A DNA stretch of 64,000 nucleotides from Sulfomarinibacter sp963733915. GTDB lineage: Bacteria > Acidobacteriota > Thermoanaerobaculia > Thermoanaerobaculales > Sulfomarinibacteraceae. This document shows positions 44,460 through 55,615 of this stretch, piece after piece. Below the pieces are notes generated by a model. The model made no database searches, had not been told where the DNA came from, and was given only the letters and a program-made list of their open reading frames with translations. The stretch is taken from the NCBI GenBank assembly GCA_963733915.1, contig CAVTEP010000011.1:496001-560000 (forward strand), read 5' to 3'. Both the position numbers and the translations under genes were made by a program. Each line of letters opens with the position of its first letter. Position 1 is the stretch's first letter.

Positions 44460-46670
44460 TCAGGCCTTCTCGAGCTTGGCGATCGTCGGCACCAGGGTCT
44501 TGCGGCCCGCCCGATCGAAGTAGACCACCAGCTTGAGCTGCGCGCCGCTGCCCTGGCAGCCGAGAATCACCCCCGAACCAAAACGCCGGTGCCGCACCCG
44601 ATCGCCGGGACGCCAGCCCGTACCGTCGCTATCGGTGACGGTGGCGGAGATCCTTCCGCCGCTGGGTCTCCCGGCCCGCCCGGCAATGCTGGCGGGGCGC
44701 CGAGCAGCCGACATTCCCCGCCGCTCGCCCGCACCCCCGGCGGCGGGGTCTGAGATCGAGAACGGGTCGGAAACGTTTTCGACCACACCTGGGGGCAGCT
44801 CGTCGAGGAACCGCGACAGCCTGGTTGGCTGTCGTTGACCGAAGAGAAAGCGGCTGCGCGCGGCGGTCAGCGCCAAACGTCGCCGGGCGCGCGTGATCCC
44901 GACGTAAGCGAGCCGTCGCTCCTCTTCGATGGCTTCCTGCTCGTCACGGGAGCTCGCGTGCGGCAGCAGTCCGTCCTCGAGCCCGGCCAGGAACACGACC
45001 TCGAACTCGAGTCCCTTGGCGGAGTGGAGGGTCATCAGCGAAACGCCGTCGACGCCGCCCTCGTCGTCGTTTTCCTCGAGCAGCGCGACCGAGTCGAGAA
45101 ACTCTTCGAGCCCCTGCCCACGCACCGCCGCCTCGGCCACCGCCGCCGCCAGCTGCTGCAGGTTTTCCCGACGCGCCACCCGGTCCTCCGCCTCGCCCTC
45201 GTACATCGCAAACAGCCCGGACGCTTCGAGCAGCCATCCAACGAAGTCGCCCGGCGTGAGCTCCTCGCGCCGCTCGGGCGCCTCATCCAAGAGTGAGAAA
45301 AATCTCTCCAACGAAAGACGGGCCCGCGGGCTGAGACCCTCGGGCAGTCGCCGGGCCGCCTCCGGAAGGTTCAAACCGAGACTCTCGGCCGAACGCCGAA
45401 TGACGTCGATGGTGGCAGCCCCGATGCCGCGCGCGGGCACATTGATCACCCGCTCGAACGAGAGCACGTCGGTGGGACGTGAGGCGAGCCTGAGGTAGGC
45501 GAGCGCGTCCTTGATCTCCGCCCGCTGCCAGAAACGGAGCCCGCCGATGACCCGGTGCGGAACGTGCCTGCGGGTGAGCTCCTCCTCGAAGGGCCGGGTT
45601 TGGGCGTTGGTCCGCACGAGCACAGCCATTTCCGCCATCGGGTGTGCGCCGGACAAGGTTTCCACCTGGTCGGCCACCCAGCGCGCTTCGCCGCGTTCGT
45701 CGGTGGCGACAAAGAGCCGCACCCGCTCACCGCCGGAGCGGCTCGTATACAGGCGCTTGCCGCGACGGCTCCGGTTGGCGGCGATCAGTCCCGCGGCGGT
45801 CTCGAGAATGGGCGCGGTGGAACGGTAGTTCTCCTCCAAAGCGACCACCCGCGCGCCCGGAAAGAACTTTTCGAAAGAAAGGATATTGTCGAGCTCGGCA
45901 CCGCGCCATCGGTAGATGGATTGGTCCTCATCGCCAACCGCGGTGAGATTGCCGCCGCGATCGAGGATGGCGGTCAGCAGGCCCATCTGCAGCGCGTTGG
46001 TGTCCTGGAACTCGTCCACCAGTAGATATCGGGCGCGTCGCGCGACGGCGGCGTGCACGCCCGCGTCGCCGTCAACCGCACGCAGGGCACGCACCAACAT
46101 ATCGTCGAAGTCCACCACCGCGGCCGCGGCCTTGAGCTTTTCGTACCGCATCCAGAGCCTGGCGAGAACCTCATCGGCCGGGCTCGTCGCGCGCTCGGCC
46201 CACCCCTCGACTTCGGCGCCGCTGTTGACCAGACCGGAAATGCGCGCCAGCACCATACGCGGCGGCAGATCGCGGTGATCGAGACCGAGGTCGGCAAGCG
46301 CTCGTTGTAGGAGCGATCTCTGGTCGTCGGCGTCGGCGATGCCGAACCGCGCCGGCAGCCCGGCAGCCTGCGGATAGCGACGCAGGACCTCGAGCGCCCA
46401 GCGGTGGAAGGTGCCGACAAAGCCCCCGAGAAGGGGCCGGCCGAGCAGTTCCTCGACGCGTCCCCGCATTTCCTTCGCCGCCTTGTTGGTAAAGGTGACG
46501 GCCGTGACTTCGGCCGAATCGGCGGCACCCGAAGCGAGGAGGTGGGCGACCCGATAGGTGAGGACCCGGGTCTTACCCGAACCGGCGCCCGCCAACACCA
46601 GCAACGGCCCTTCACCATGAGTCACCGCTTCGCGCTGCGGGTCGTTCAGCTTGTCGAGAAGAGAGCTCAA
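44460..46670 (-). CDS. pcrA: UvrD/PcrA-type DNA helicase
   Basis: Superfamily-1A 3'-5' helicase for repair and replication. TTG start at 46670 after GGAGGATGA. 736 residues: Q-motif LNDPQREAVTHGEGPLLVLA, Walker A GAGSGKT, VTFTNKAAKEMRGRVEELL, LVDEFQDTNALQ, VGDEDQSIYRWRGAE, ALEENYRST, VSLMTLHSAKGLEFEVVFLAG and YVGITRARRRL. The C-terminal Tudor-like region WRPGDRVRHRRFGSGVI fits PcrA. Confidence 0.95.
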   Translation of the reverse strand: MSSLLDKLNDPQREAVTHGEGPLLVLAGAGSGKTRVLTYRVAHLLASGAADSAEVTAVTFTNKAAKEMRGRVEELLGRPLLGGFVGTFHRWALEVLRRYPQAAGLPARFGIADADDQRSLLQRALADLGLDHRDLPPRMVLARISGLVNSGAEVEGWAERATSPADEVLARLWMRYEKLKAAAAVVDFDDMLVRALRAVDGDAGVHAAVARRARYLLVDEFQDTNALQMGLLTAILDRGGNLTAVGDEDQSIYRWRGAELDNILSFEKFFPGARVVALEENYRSTAPILETAAGLIAANRSRRGKRLYTSRSGGERVRLFVATDERGEARWVADQVETLSGAHPMAEMAVLVRTNAQTRPFEEELTRRHVPHRVIGGLRFWQRAEIKDALAYLRLASRPTDVLSFERVINVPARGIGAATIDVIRRSAESLGLNLPEAARRLPEGLSPRARLSLERFFSLLDEAPERREELTPGDFVGWLLEASGLFAMYEGEAEDRVARRENLQQLAAAVAEAAVRGQGLEEFLDSVALLEENDDEGGVDGVSLMTLHSAKGLEFEVVFLAGLEDGLLPHASSRDEQEAIEEERRLAYVGITRARRRLALTAARSRFLFGQRQPTRLSRFLDELPPGVVENVSDPFSISDPAAGGAGERRGMSAARRPASIAGRAGRPSGGRISATVTDSDGTGWRPGDRVRHRRFGSGVILGCQGSGAQLKLVVYFDRAGRKTLVPTIAKLEKA

Positions 46671-46725
46671 TCATCCTCCGGCGGAGGGAAGAAGGTAGCA
46701 GTGCGGATGGGGAGACACAACCACA

Positions 46726-46866
46726 CGAATTGAGAATTAGGAATTAGGAATTAGGAATGCCGCCCACCCAACCCCTGACCCGTTTCCGAGCGCACGGGGG
46801 GAGGGATGGGAATTCCTAATTCCCAATTCCTAATTCCTAATTCCTCAATTCCTCATTCCTCATTCG
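46726..46866. repeat. Heptamer-arm inverted repeat element n
   Basis: Left arm GAATTGA, GAATTAG three times; core GCCGCCCACCCAACCCC, loop, GGGGGGAGGGATGGG; right arm of nine AATTCCT-type units. Arms and core are complementary, so it could form the longest hairpin of the family. It ends at the base before the glmS stop codon. Confidence 0.85.
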
Positions 46867-48693
<1,827 letters not shown>

Positions 48694-48768
48694 CTTCAGA
48701 CCTCCATGATCGTTCTACCACCAAATCATGGCGAAATGAGGGCGAATCGCGGTCGCCGGAGGCTCTTC

Positions 48769-49860
48769 CTAGCGCGACCGCGCGTCATCGAGGGTGGCCA
48801 ACAGCTGGTCAAACGACCTCGCGAACGCGGCCACACCCTCTACCTGGAGCTGGTCGGTGACGGTGTCGAGATCGACCCCGAGGGCGGCGAGCTCGGCCAG
48901 CGTTCTGTCGGCCCCCCCGACATCCTCGCGCAGGCTGGCGCGTGGCCGGCCGTGGTCTCGGAAGGCTTCGAGGGTCGCGACCGGCAGGGTGTTGACGGTA
49001 TCGGGACCGACCAGCTCCTCGACATAGACGACGTCCCGGTAGGCCGGGTTCTTGGTGCTGGTGGAGGCCCACAACGGCCGCTGCACCATCGCCCCGCGCG
49101 CCTTCAACGACGCGAAGGCCTCTGCTCCGAAAAGCTCCTCGAAACGGCGATAGGCGAGCTTGGCGTTGGCAACCGCCGCCGTGCCGCAGAGGGCGAGGGC
49201 CTCTGGCGAACCGATGCTCGCGAGCGCCGCGTCGACCTTGGTGTCCACCCGGCTGACAAAGAAGGAGGCCACCGAAGCCACACGGGCCGGTTTCGGATTG
49301 GCGGTCAGGCCGCGAAGATAAGCCCTCGCCACCGCCTCGTAGTCGGCGAGCGAGAACATGAGGGTGGCATTGACGTTGACGCCACTACCGATCAGCGCTT
49401 CGATCGCGGGGACGCCCTCGGCTGTTGCTGGCACCTTGATCATCAGGTTCGGCCGCGCAACCTCCGCCCACAGGCGCTTCGCCTCGGCCACCGTGCCGGC
49501 GGTGTCGCGGGCGAGATGAGGCGAGACCTCGAGGCTGACGTAGCCGTCGCCAGCGTTGCTCATCTCCCACACTGGACGCAGGATATCGGCGGCGCTGCGG
49601 ATGTCTTCAATCGCCAGCGCCTCGTACAGCGCGACGGTGGTCATCGCGGGGTCCGCGGTAAGCAGCACCGCCACCGCCTCGTCGTAGGCGCCGCCGCTTT
49701 GGATCGCCATTTCAAAGATCGAGGGATTCGAGGTCACGCCGCGCACCCCGTCGTCCGCCACCAACCGTACAAGCCCGCCTCCGGTGAGGAGGTCGCGCTC
49801 GATAAAATCCAACCACACCGCCTGTCGGTGCTCATCCCACAACCGCCGCAATGGATTCAT
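48769..49860 (-). CDS. tal: Transaldolase
   Basis: Moves a dihydroxyacetone unit in the non-oxidative pentose phosphate pathway. The ATG at 49860 follows CGGAGACGGAGACGAA. 363 residues of the actinobacterial-type subfamily: AVWLDFIERDLLTGG, GVTSNPSIFEMAI, NLMIKVPATAEGVPAIEAL (Schiff-base Lys), NVNATLMFSLADYEAV, SRVDTKVDAAL and the closing GVAAFARSFDQLL. It follows tkt by 46 bases. Confidence 0.95.
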   Translation of the reverse strand: MNPLRRLWDEHRQAVWLDFIERDLLTGGGLVRLVADDGVRGVTSNPSIFEMAIQSGGAYDEAVAVLLTADPAMTTVALYEALAIEDIRSAADILRPVWEMSNAGDGYVSLEVSPHLARDTAGTVAEAKRLWAEVARPNLMIKVPATAEGVPAIEALIGSGVNVNATLMFSLADYEAVARAYLRGLTANPKPARVASVASFFVSRVDTKVDAALASIGSPEALALCGTAAVANAKLAYRRFEELFGAEAFASLKARGAMVQRPLWASTSTKNPAYRDVVYVEELVGPDTVNTLPVATLEAFRDHGRPRASLREDVGGADRTLAELAALGVDLDTVTDQLQVEGVAAFARSFDQLLATLDDARSR

Positions 49861-49906
49861 TTCGTCTCCGTCTCCGACTGACACACCCGCCAGCATCGCG
49901 TCTCGA

Positions 49907-51925
49907 TCAATCCTCGTTTCCGACCAACCGTAGCACCTTCTCCACCACCGCCTCGACTGTCAAACCCAGCCGCCGCGCCACCTCGGCGCCCGGCGCCGAC
50001 GCCCCGAAACGATCGATGCCGATGACGGCGCCGTTGTCACCCACCACGTCCCGCCAGCCCAGAGTCACACCCGCCTCGATCGCCAGCCGCGGGGCTGGCG
50101 GCGCCAGCACGGACCGGCGATAATCCTCGCCCTGTTCGGCGAAGATCTCCCATGAAGGCATCGATACCACTCGCGCGGCGATCCCGCGCGCCGCGAGCGC
50201 GGATCGGGCTTCGACCGCGAGCGCGACCTCGCCGCCGGTGGCGATGAGAACAATCGCCGGCGCCGAACCCTCGGCCTCGGCAAGGACGTAGGCGCCGCGC
50301 GCCACCCCCGCCAACCCATTCTTTCCCGCCTCCTCGAGGACCGGCAGACCCTGCCGGCTCAACAGCAGTGCCGTCGGACCGGCGTTCCGCTCGAGGGCGA
50401 CCTTCCAGGACGCGGCTGTCTCGTTGGCATCGGCAGGCCGCAGCACAACCAGACCGGGGATCACGCGCAGGGCGATCGCGTGCTCGACCGGCTGGTGGGT
50501 CGGTCCATCCTCGCCGACCCACACCGAATCGTGGGTAAAGACGTAGATGACCGGCTGTTCCATGAGCGCCGCAAGCCGGATGGCGGGCCGCATGTAGTCG
50601 GAGAAGACCAGGAAGGTGGCACCGTAGGGGCGAACCCCGCCGTGCAGCGACATGCCGTTGAGGATCGCGCCCATTGCGTGCTCGCGGATGCCGAAGTGGA
50701 GGTTGCGGTTGCCGAGCGCGTCTCTTGAAACGTCGCCACCGCCTTCGATCAGGGTCTTGGTTGACGGCGCGAGATCGGCCGACCCCCCGACCAGCTCCGG
50801 CAGTGCAGAGGCAATGGCGTTGAGGACCTTGCCGGAGGCCGCCCGCGTCGCGATCTTGCCCCCGTCGCTTGCGAAAACCGGCAGTGCTCCAGTCCAGCCC
50901 TCGGGAAGACGGCGCTCGAGACGCCGCTGCCATTGATCAAACAGCTCGGGCTCGGAGTCGGCCCACACGGCCACGATGCGCTGCCAGGACGCTCGTTGCT
51001 TCGCGCCACGCTCAGCCACTTGCCGGCAACGCTCGTGGACCTCTGCAGGCACGAGGAATCGGGAATCTTCTGGCCATCCATAGGCGCGCTTCGTGGCCCG
51101 CACTTCGTCGGCGCCAAGCGGGGCGCCGTGAGCCGAGGCCGTGTCCTGTTTGGCGGGCGCACCCCAGGCGATATGCGATGCCACCCTGACCAGGGTCGGG
51201 CGCCCGTCGTCCTCAGCAGCCTGTGCAAAGGCTGAGGCCAGCTCGCCGAGATCGTTGGCGTCACCGACTTCGATCACCCGCCAACCGTAGGCCCGGAACC
51301 GGGCCGGAACATCCTCGGTGAACGCGAGCTCGGTGCCGCCCTCGATGGTGATGTTGTTGTCGTCCCAAATCCACACCAGCTTGCCAAGCCCGAGATGGCC
51401 CGCGATCGAAGCTGCCTCGGCGCTGACCCCTTCCATCAAATCGCCGTCCGAGCACAAAACCCAGGTTCGGTGATCGACGACGGTCCGGCCGGCGTTATTA
51501 AACCCTGCGGCGAGCTGTGCTTCGGCGATCGCCATCCCCACCGAAACCGCGACACCCTGGCCAAGAGGACCCGTCGTCACCTCCGCCCCCGGCACAACCC
51601 CGATTTCGGGGTGACCCGGCGTTTTCGAGCCCCACTGGCGGAATCTTTCTATCTCCTCGAGATCGAGATCGTAGCCCGTCAGATGGAGGGTGCTGTACAG
51701 CAGCATCGAGGCGTGGCCGCACGACAGGATGAAACGGTCGCGGTCGGGCCATGCAGGGTCTCCCGGGTCGTGCTTCAAAAACCTCGAGAAGAGCACGTAG
51801 GCGACCGGCGCAAGCCCCATCGGTGCGCCCGGGTGCCCCGATTTCGCCTGCTCGACGGCGTCCATTGACAGGGTGCGGATGGTGGTGACGGCCAGCTGAT
51901 CGATATCGTCGAAGTGGTAGGCCAC
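49907..51925 (-). CDS. tkt: Transketolase
   Basis: Thiamine-diphosphate enzyme moving two-carbon units in the pentose phosphate pathway. GTG start at 51925 after GGGGGAGACAGC. 672 residues: AVEQAKSGHPGAPMGLAP, RFILSCGHASMLLYS, GPLGQGVAVSVGMAIAEA, the ThDP motif CSDGDLMEGVSAEAAS through WDDNNITIEGGT, FGIREHAMGAILNGMSLHGG and HDSVWVGEDGPTHQPVEH. Forms a unit with tal. Confidence 0.97.
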   Translation of the reverse strand: MAYHFDDIDQLAVTTIRTLSMDAVEQAKSGHPGAPMGLAPVAYVLFSRFLKHDPGDPAWPDRDRFILSCGHASMLLYSTLHLTGYDLDLEEIERFRQWGSKTPGHPEIGVVPGAEVTTGPLGQGVAVSVGMAIAEAQLAAGFNNAGRTVVDHRTWVLCSDGDLMEGVSAEAASIAGHLGLGKLVWIWDDNNITIEGGTELAFTEDVPARFRAYGWRVIEVGDANDLGELASAFAQAAEDDGRPTLVRVASHIAWGAPAKQDTASAHGAPLGADEVRATKRAYGWPEDSRFLVPAEVHERCRQVAERGAKQRASWQRIVAVWADSEPELFDQWQRRLERRLPEGWTGALPVFASDGGKIATRAASGKVLNAIASALPELVGGSADLAPSTKTLIEGGGDVSRDALGNRNLHFGIREHAMGAILNGMSLHGGVRPYGATFLVFSDYMRPAIRLAALMEQPVIYVFTHDSVWVGEDGPTHQPVEHAIALRVIPGLVVLRPADANETAASWKVALERNAGPTALLLSRQGLPVLEEAGKNGLAGVARGAYVLAEAEGSAPAIVLIATGGEVALAVEARSALAARGIAARVVSMPSWEIFAEQGEDYRRSVLAPPAPRLAIEAGVTLGWRDVVGDNGAVIGIDRFGASAPGAEVARRLGLTVEAVVEKVLRLVGNED

Positions 51926-52012
51926 GCTGTCTCCCCCAGATGCGTTTTCCGGCGCGCCCGCAGCCTACCATGGAGCAACGACGACGACGGCGTTCCATCA
52001 CACGACGACGAG

Positions 52013-52197
52013 CTAGCCCGCTTTTCTCACCGGGTTTCGTGACGAGGGCGGCGAAGCGCAAGTATCCGGTGGGTTTGGCGTGAATCGGGCGACGCAGTCG
52101 TAGTAGCGCTACGTCGAGGAGCACGATTTGCGACAAGCACGGCGGGACGCCGCGATTCGCCGTCCGCAGTAGATACCCGGTGAGAAATGCAGGCTAG
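52013..52197. mobile_element. 185-bp element with 23-bp terminal inverted repeats
   Basis: The left end (52013-52035) and right end (52175-52197) are inverted copies matching at 21 of 23 positions; both contain TTTCTCACCGGGT or its complement. The inside has nested partial palindromes, including CGTAGTAGCGCTACG, and no coding frame. It fills most of the 305-bp gap between tkt and mglA; the rest of that gap shows nothing else clear except GCGGGCTA at 52216-52223, which also complements the left end. It looks like a MITE or structured repeat; no transposase is present. Confidence 0.6.
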
Positions 52198-52230
52198 AGG
52201 ATTGTGTTGAGGTATGCGGGCTAACGCCGG

Positions 52231-52815
52231 TCAGCGACTTCGCAGCTCGTACAGGACCTGTTTGGCCACCGCCTTGAGGGTCTCGAAGACCCCGATCCCT
52301 TTGATGGCCACTGCTTCGAAGGTCGGCTCGCCCTTGAAGTTCAGGAGACGGTACATGTCGTCTACCAGCATCGCGCTCGGCAAATCGCGCTTGTTGAACT
52401 GGAGAACGTAGGGAACGGCTTTGAGCTCGAAGCCATTCTCGCTCAGGTTGTCCTCGAGGTTTCGTAGTGACTCGACGTTGGCGTCCATCCGCGCCTCCTG
52501 CGAGTCGGCGACGAAGACTACGCCGTCAACGCCCTTCAAGATCAGTTTCCGGCTGGCATCGTAAAAGACCTGGCCGGGCACGGTGTAGAGGTGAAAGCGG
52601 GTCTTGAATCCGCGCACGGCGCCGAGGTCGAGCGGGAGGAAGTCGAAGAAGAGCGTGCGATCGGTTTCGGTGGCAAGCGATATCAACTTGCCTTTCTGTT
52701 GCGGGCTGGATTTTTCGTAGATGTACTGGAGATTGGTCGTCTTGCCACACAGACCGGGTCCGTAGAACACGATCTTGACGTTGATCTCGCGCGCGGCGTA
52801 ATTGATGAAGCTCAT
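52231..52815 (-). CDS. mglA: MglA-like small Ras-type GTPase
   Basis: Cytoplasmic GTPase, in Myxococcus a switch for cell polarity and motility. 194 residues: KIVFYGPGLCGKTTNLQYIY (P-loop), LATETDRTLFFDFLPLDLG, FHLYTVPGQVFYDASRKLIL in place of DxxG, VLQFNKRDLP (NKxD). It overlaps the roadblock gene by four bases, the usual partner arrangement of GTPase and activator. Confidence 0.93.
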   Translation of the reverse strand: MSFINYAAREINVKIVFYGPGLCGKTTNLQYIYEKSSPQQKGKLISLATETDRTLFFDFLPLDLGAVRGFKTRFHLYTVPGQVFYDASRKLILKGVDGVVFVADSQEARMDANVESLRNLEDNLSENGFELKAVPYVLQFNKRDLPSAMLVDDMYRLLNFKGEPTFEAVAIKGIGVFETLKAVAKQVLYELRSR

Positions 52816-53300
52816 TCGGAAAACAATGCGTCGATATCGTCGTCGGTGATCTCGGCGAAAGGCGAGATGGTCTCCACTGTTCCGATCTCCTGGGCCTTGG
52901 TCTCCATTACGTTGAGCACGTTTTCGATATCGCCCGACGCCTTGCGGACCCGCAGACGGACCAGGCCGAGCGAGGATCGCTCATCGAATATCACGACCAG
53001 GATCAGCCGCTGGCCGACGATCGAAATGTGGATGTTGTCCTTGCGGCCCTCGTGGAAGAGGATCGAGAACTCTTTCTCTCCAATCAGCTTTGCCAGCCCA
53101 TCGGTGGCGGCGACGTTGCCCGCGGTGAGAGAAGCGAGGGAGGTGGTGTCGACTGAATTGACCTCACCGGCGCCGGCAATCTGCTGGCCGTTCTTGTCGA
53201 CCAGGAAGACGATCTTGGCGCTCGCATCCATGCGCAAGGTGTTGAGGAGGTGCTTGATGCGCTCGAACTCCTCCTCGTACATGACCAAAGATGTGTTCAA
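52812..53300 (-). CDS. Roadblock/LC7-domain protein, MglB-like
   Basis: Likely GTPase-activating or scaffolding partner of the adjacent MglA. TTG start at 53300 with GGGAG nine bases upstream; the ATG at 53282 has no ribosome site. 162 residues: KIVFLVDKNGQQIAGAGEV, TSLASLTAGNVAATDGLAKLIG, EFSILFHEGRKDNIHISIVGQRLILVV in two strands, and an acidic tail ITDDDIDALFSE. First gene of the two-gene unit. Confidence 0.9.
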   Translation of the reverse strand: MNTSLVMYEEEFERIKHLLNTLRMDASAKIVFLVDKNGQQIAGAGEVNSVDTTSLASLTAGNVAATDGLAKLIGEKEFSILFHEGRKDNIHISIVGQRLILVVIFDERSSLGLVRLRVRKASGDIENVLNVMETKAQEIGTVETISPFAEITDDDIDALFSE

Positions 53301-53420
53301 TACCTCATGCTCCCAATAGTCTCAAAATTTAGCACACCCACCCTCTCCAAGCAAGCAGGCCGGGCGTTCTTATCCTCGACCAGCGATCGATCAAGGGTAG
53401 TCGAGTCAGATATTTGCAGC

Positions 53421-54020
53421 TCAGATTTTGCGGCGGCGGTGGAGCGCCTGGGTGAGCGTCACCCGGTCGACGGCGGCCACCTCTCCGCCGACCGGAATGC
53501 CCGACGCGGGTCGGCTGACGGCGATCCCCAGGGGCTGGAGCCGACGGGCGATAAACAGTGCGGTAGTCTCGCCCTCGACCGTCGGATCGGTGGCGAGAAT
53601 CACCTCTTCCACGCCTTGCGCCCGGCAGCGTTCCTCCAACCGGTCGATGGTGAGCTCATCCGGTCCGACACCGTGCAGCGGCGACAAATGGCCGAGGAGG
53701 GCGTGGTAGAGACCGTGGTACTCGCCGGTGGCCTCGACCGCCCACGCGGTCGTCGGTTCCTCCACCACCAGAATGACGCTGCGATCGCGGCCTGGATCGG
53801 AGCACACCGGGCACGGATCATGTTCAGTGAGCAGACTGCAGGTTGAGCACAGACCAGCCTTTTCGCGAAGCCCGGCAAGGGTCGCCGTCAGGGCTTCGAG
53901 CTCTGCCGGGTCGATGGTCAGTAGGTGCTCGACGAGCCGTTGGGCGGTGCGGGGCCCGACCCCGGGAAGCCGACCCAGGTGCTCGAGCAAGCTGCGAACG
54001 ATTGCCGGCCGGAGATCCAT
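53421..54020 (-). CDS. recR: Recombination mediator protein RecR
   Basis: Works with RecF and RecO to load RecA. 199 residues from the ATG at 54020 (a GTG precedes it). HhH region LGRLPGVGPRTAQRLVEHLL, zinc finger CSTCSLLTEHDPCPVC and Toprim domain ILVVEEPTTAWAVEATGEYHGLYHALLG. It follows dnaX by 34 bases, a common order. Confidence 0.96.
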   Translation of the reverse strand: MDLRPAIVRSLLEHLGRLPGVGPRTAQRLVEHLLTIDPAELEALTATLAGLREKAGLCSTCSLLTEHDPCPVCSDPGRDRSVILVVEEPTTAWAVEATGEYHGLYHALLGHLSPLHGVGPDELTIDRLEERCRAQGVEEVILATDPTVEGETTALFIARRLQPLGIAVSRPASGIPVGGEVAAVDRVTLTQALHRRRKI

Positions 54021-54054
54021 CACCGCTTCCGCGCGCGTCTCTCGGGCGGGCGGT

Positions 54055-55440
54055 TCACGATCCTTCGCCGTCGGGACGCACCATCACCACATCACCCCCG
54101 AGGACCCTGGTTGCAAGCATCACGCCCGGGTCGGCGGCCGCCTCTTCCGCCAGCGATTTCTGAGAAGAATTGCCGTCTGCAGGTCCGTTCCGATCATTCG
54201 GTTGTTCCTCGGACGCGCTCGATTGACCGCCAGGCGAGCCGGACCCGGGCGCGGACCGCTGACGCTCCGGCGGCGCCGAGCCGGCCGGGCCGGGCCCCCC
54301 GCCGGTTGCCGATCCCATCTCGCCATCACCAGCCAACCACTGCTCGACCCGTTGCACCGACGGCCAGCGCGCCAGCCGCAGTGAGGCCACCTCGAGCGCC
54401 AGCTCGCGGTTGCTGGCTTCCCGCACGAGCATTTCGTGCTCGAGCCACAGACCGAGCATCCGGCTGAGAGCGTCAGCGCCAAAGCGGTCGGCGAGCGGCT
54501 GGAGCAGCGCTTTATGCGAATCTGAAAGCGTCGCCTCGAGGCCGAGATCAACGGCGATGTGAAGCAGCGTCCGCAGCACGCGGCCCGTCTCATGGTAAAG
54601 AACGGTTGCGTCCTGGCCCTGGGCGAGCTCGTCGCGGAGCAGGGCCAAGCCTTCAGACACGCGGCCCTCGGCGAGCGTTCCCACCAACCGGGTCGTGACC
54701 TCCATCGGCGGCACTCCGAGCACCGCCGCGACCGCCTTGTCGTCGACTTCGTCGGAGGCGAAGGCTCGCAGTTGGTCGAGCAGGGAAAGGGCGTCGCGCA
54801 CGCTGCCCTCTGCCGCGGTTGCTATCGCAGCGGCGGCGGATGGGGCGAGTGTGAAGCCCTCGGCAGTGGCGATCTCGGACAGCCGGCCGCGGATGAGGTC
54901 TGCGCCGACTGGCCGAAACTCGAGCTGCTGGCAGCGCGAAAGGATCGTCGCCGGTACCTTGAGACGTTCGGTCGTGGCGAAGATCCACAGGATGTATGGC
55001 GGCGGCTCCTCGATGGTCTTGAGCAGGGCGTTGAACGCCGACTTCGAGAGCATGTGGACTTCGTCGACGATGATCACGCGGTAGCGATCGCGGGTCGGGT
55101 GGTAACGGAGGAGCTCCTGTAGGTCGCGAACGTCGTCAACGCCGGTGTTGGTTGCGGCATCCATCTCGATCACATCGATCGAAGAACCGTCCGCGACCTC
55201 GCGACAGGACGGGCACTCCCCACATGGTTCGGCGGTCGGACCCTCGACGCAGTTGACGGCCTTGGCGAGAAGGCGGGCGGCGGTGGTCTTGCCGACTCCA
55301 CGTAGGCCCGAGAACAGATACGCCTGGCCAAAGGTCTCCGCCGCCAGCGCATTGCGCAGCGTCTGCACGACCGGCTCTTGACCGAGGAGGTCGGAAAAGC
55401 GCTGCGGACGCCACGTTCGAGCGAGAACCTGGTAGGTCAT
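54055..55440 (-). CDS. dnaX: DNA polymerase III subunit gamma/tau
   Basis: Clamp-loader ATPase. 461 residues: YQVLARTWRPQRFSDLLGQE, Walker A FSGLRGVGKTTAARLLAKA, zinc module CGECPSC, VIIVDEVHMLSKSAFNALLKTIEEPP, FATTERLKVPATILSRCQ. A low-complexity Gly/Ser/Pro linker and a short C-terminus follow, so it is shorter than most tau subunits. I see no slippery sequence for a programmed frameshift. Confidence 0.95.
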   Translation of the reverse strand: MTYQVLARTWRPQRFSDLLGQEPVVQTLRNALAAETFGQAYLFSGLRGVGKTTAARLLAKAVNCVEGPTAEPCGECPSCREVADGSSIDVIEMDAATNTGVDDVRDLQELLRYHPTRDRYRVIIVDEVHMLSKSAFNALLKTIEEPPPYILWIFATTERLKVPATILSRCQQLEFRPVGADLIRGRLSEIATAEGFTLAPSAAAAIATAAEGSVRDALSLLDQLRAFASDEVDDKAVAAVLGVPPMEVTTRLVGTLAEGRVSEGLALLRDELAQGQDATVLYHETGRVLRTLLHIAVDLGLEATLSDSHKALLQPLADRFGADALSRMLGLWLEHEMLVREASNRELALEVASLRLARWPSVQRVEQWLAGDGEMGSATGGGPGPAGSAPPERQRSAPGSGSPGGQSSASEEQPNDRNGPADGNSSQKSLAEEAAADPGVMLATRVLGGDVVMVRPDGEGS

Positions 55441-55615
55441 CCGCGTATCTTAGCCGATCCCGATCTCGAACCCGATCTCAGATTCCGGCAACCTGCTGTC
55501 TCATTCGCTCGTACCTACACACTGGAACTATGACTCGACCCACAGGCGGCGGCGCCTGGGAATCTGATATGGTACTGCCGGGTTTGCCTTTTCGAGAGGG
55601 CCAAGGAGGTCTTGA

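Noticed and set aside
54055..55440. Programmed frameshift in dnaX
   Set aside because: No A-rich slippery heptamer is visible, and the single frame gives a plausible product.
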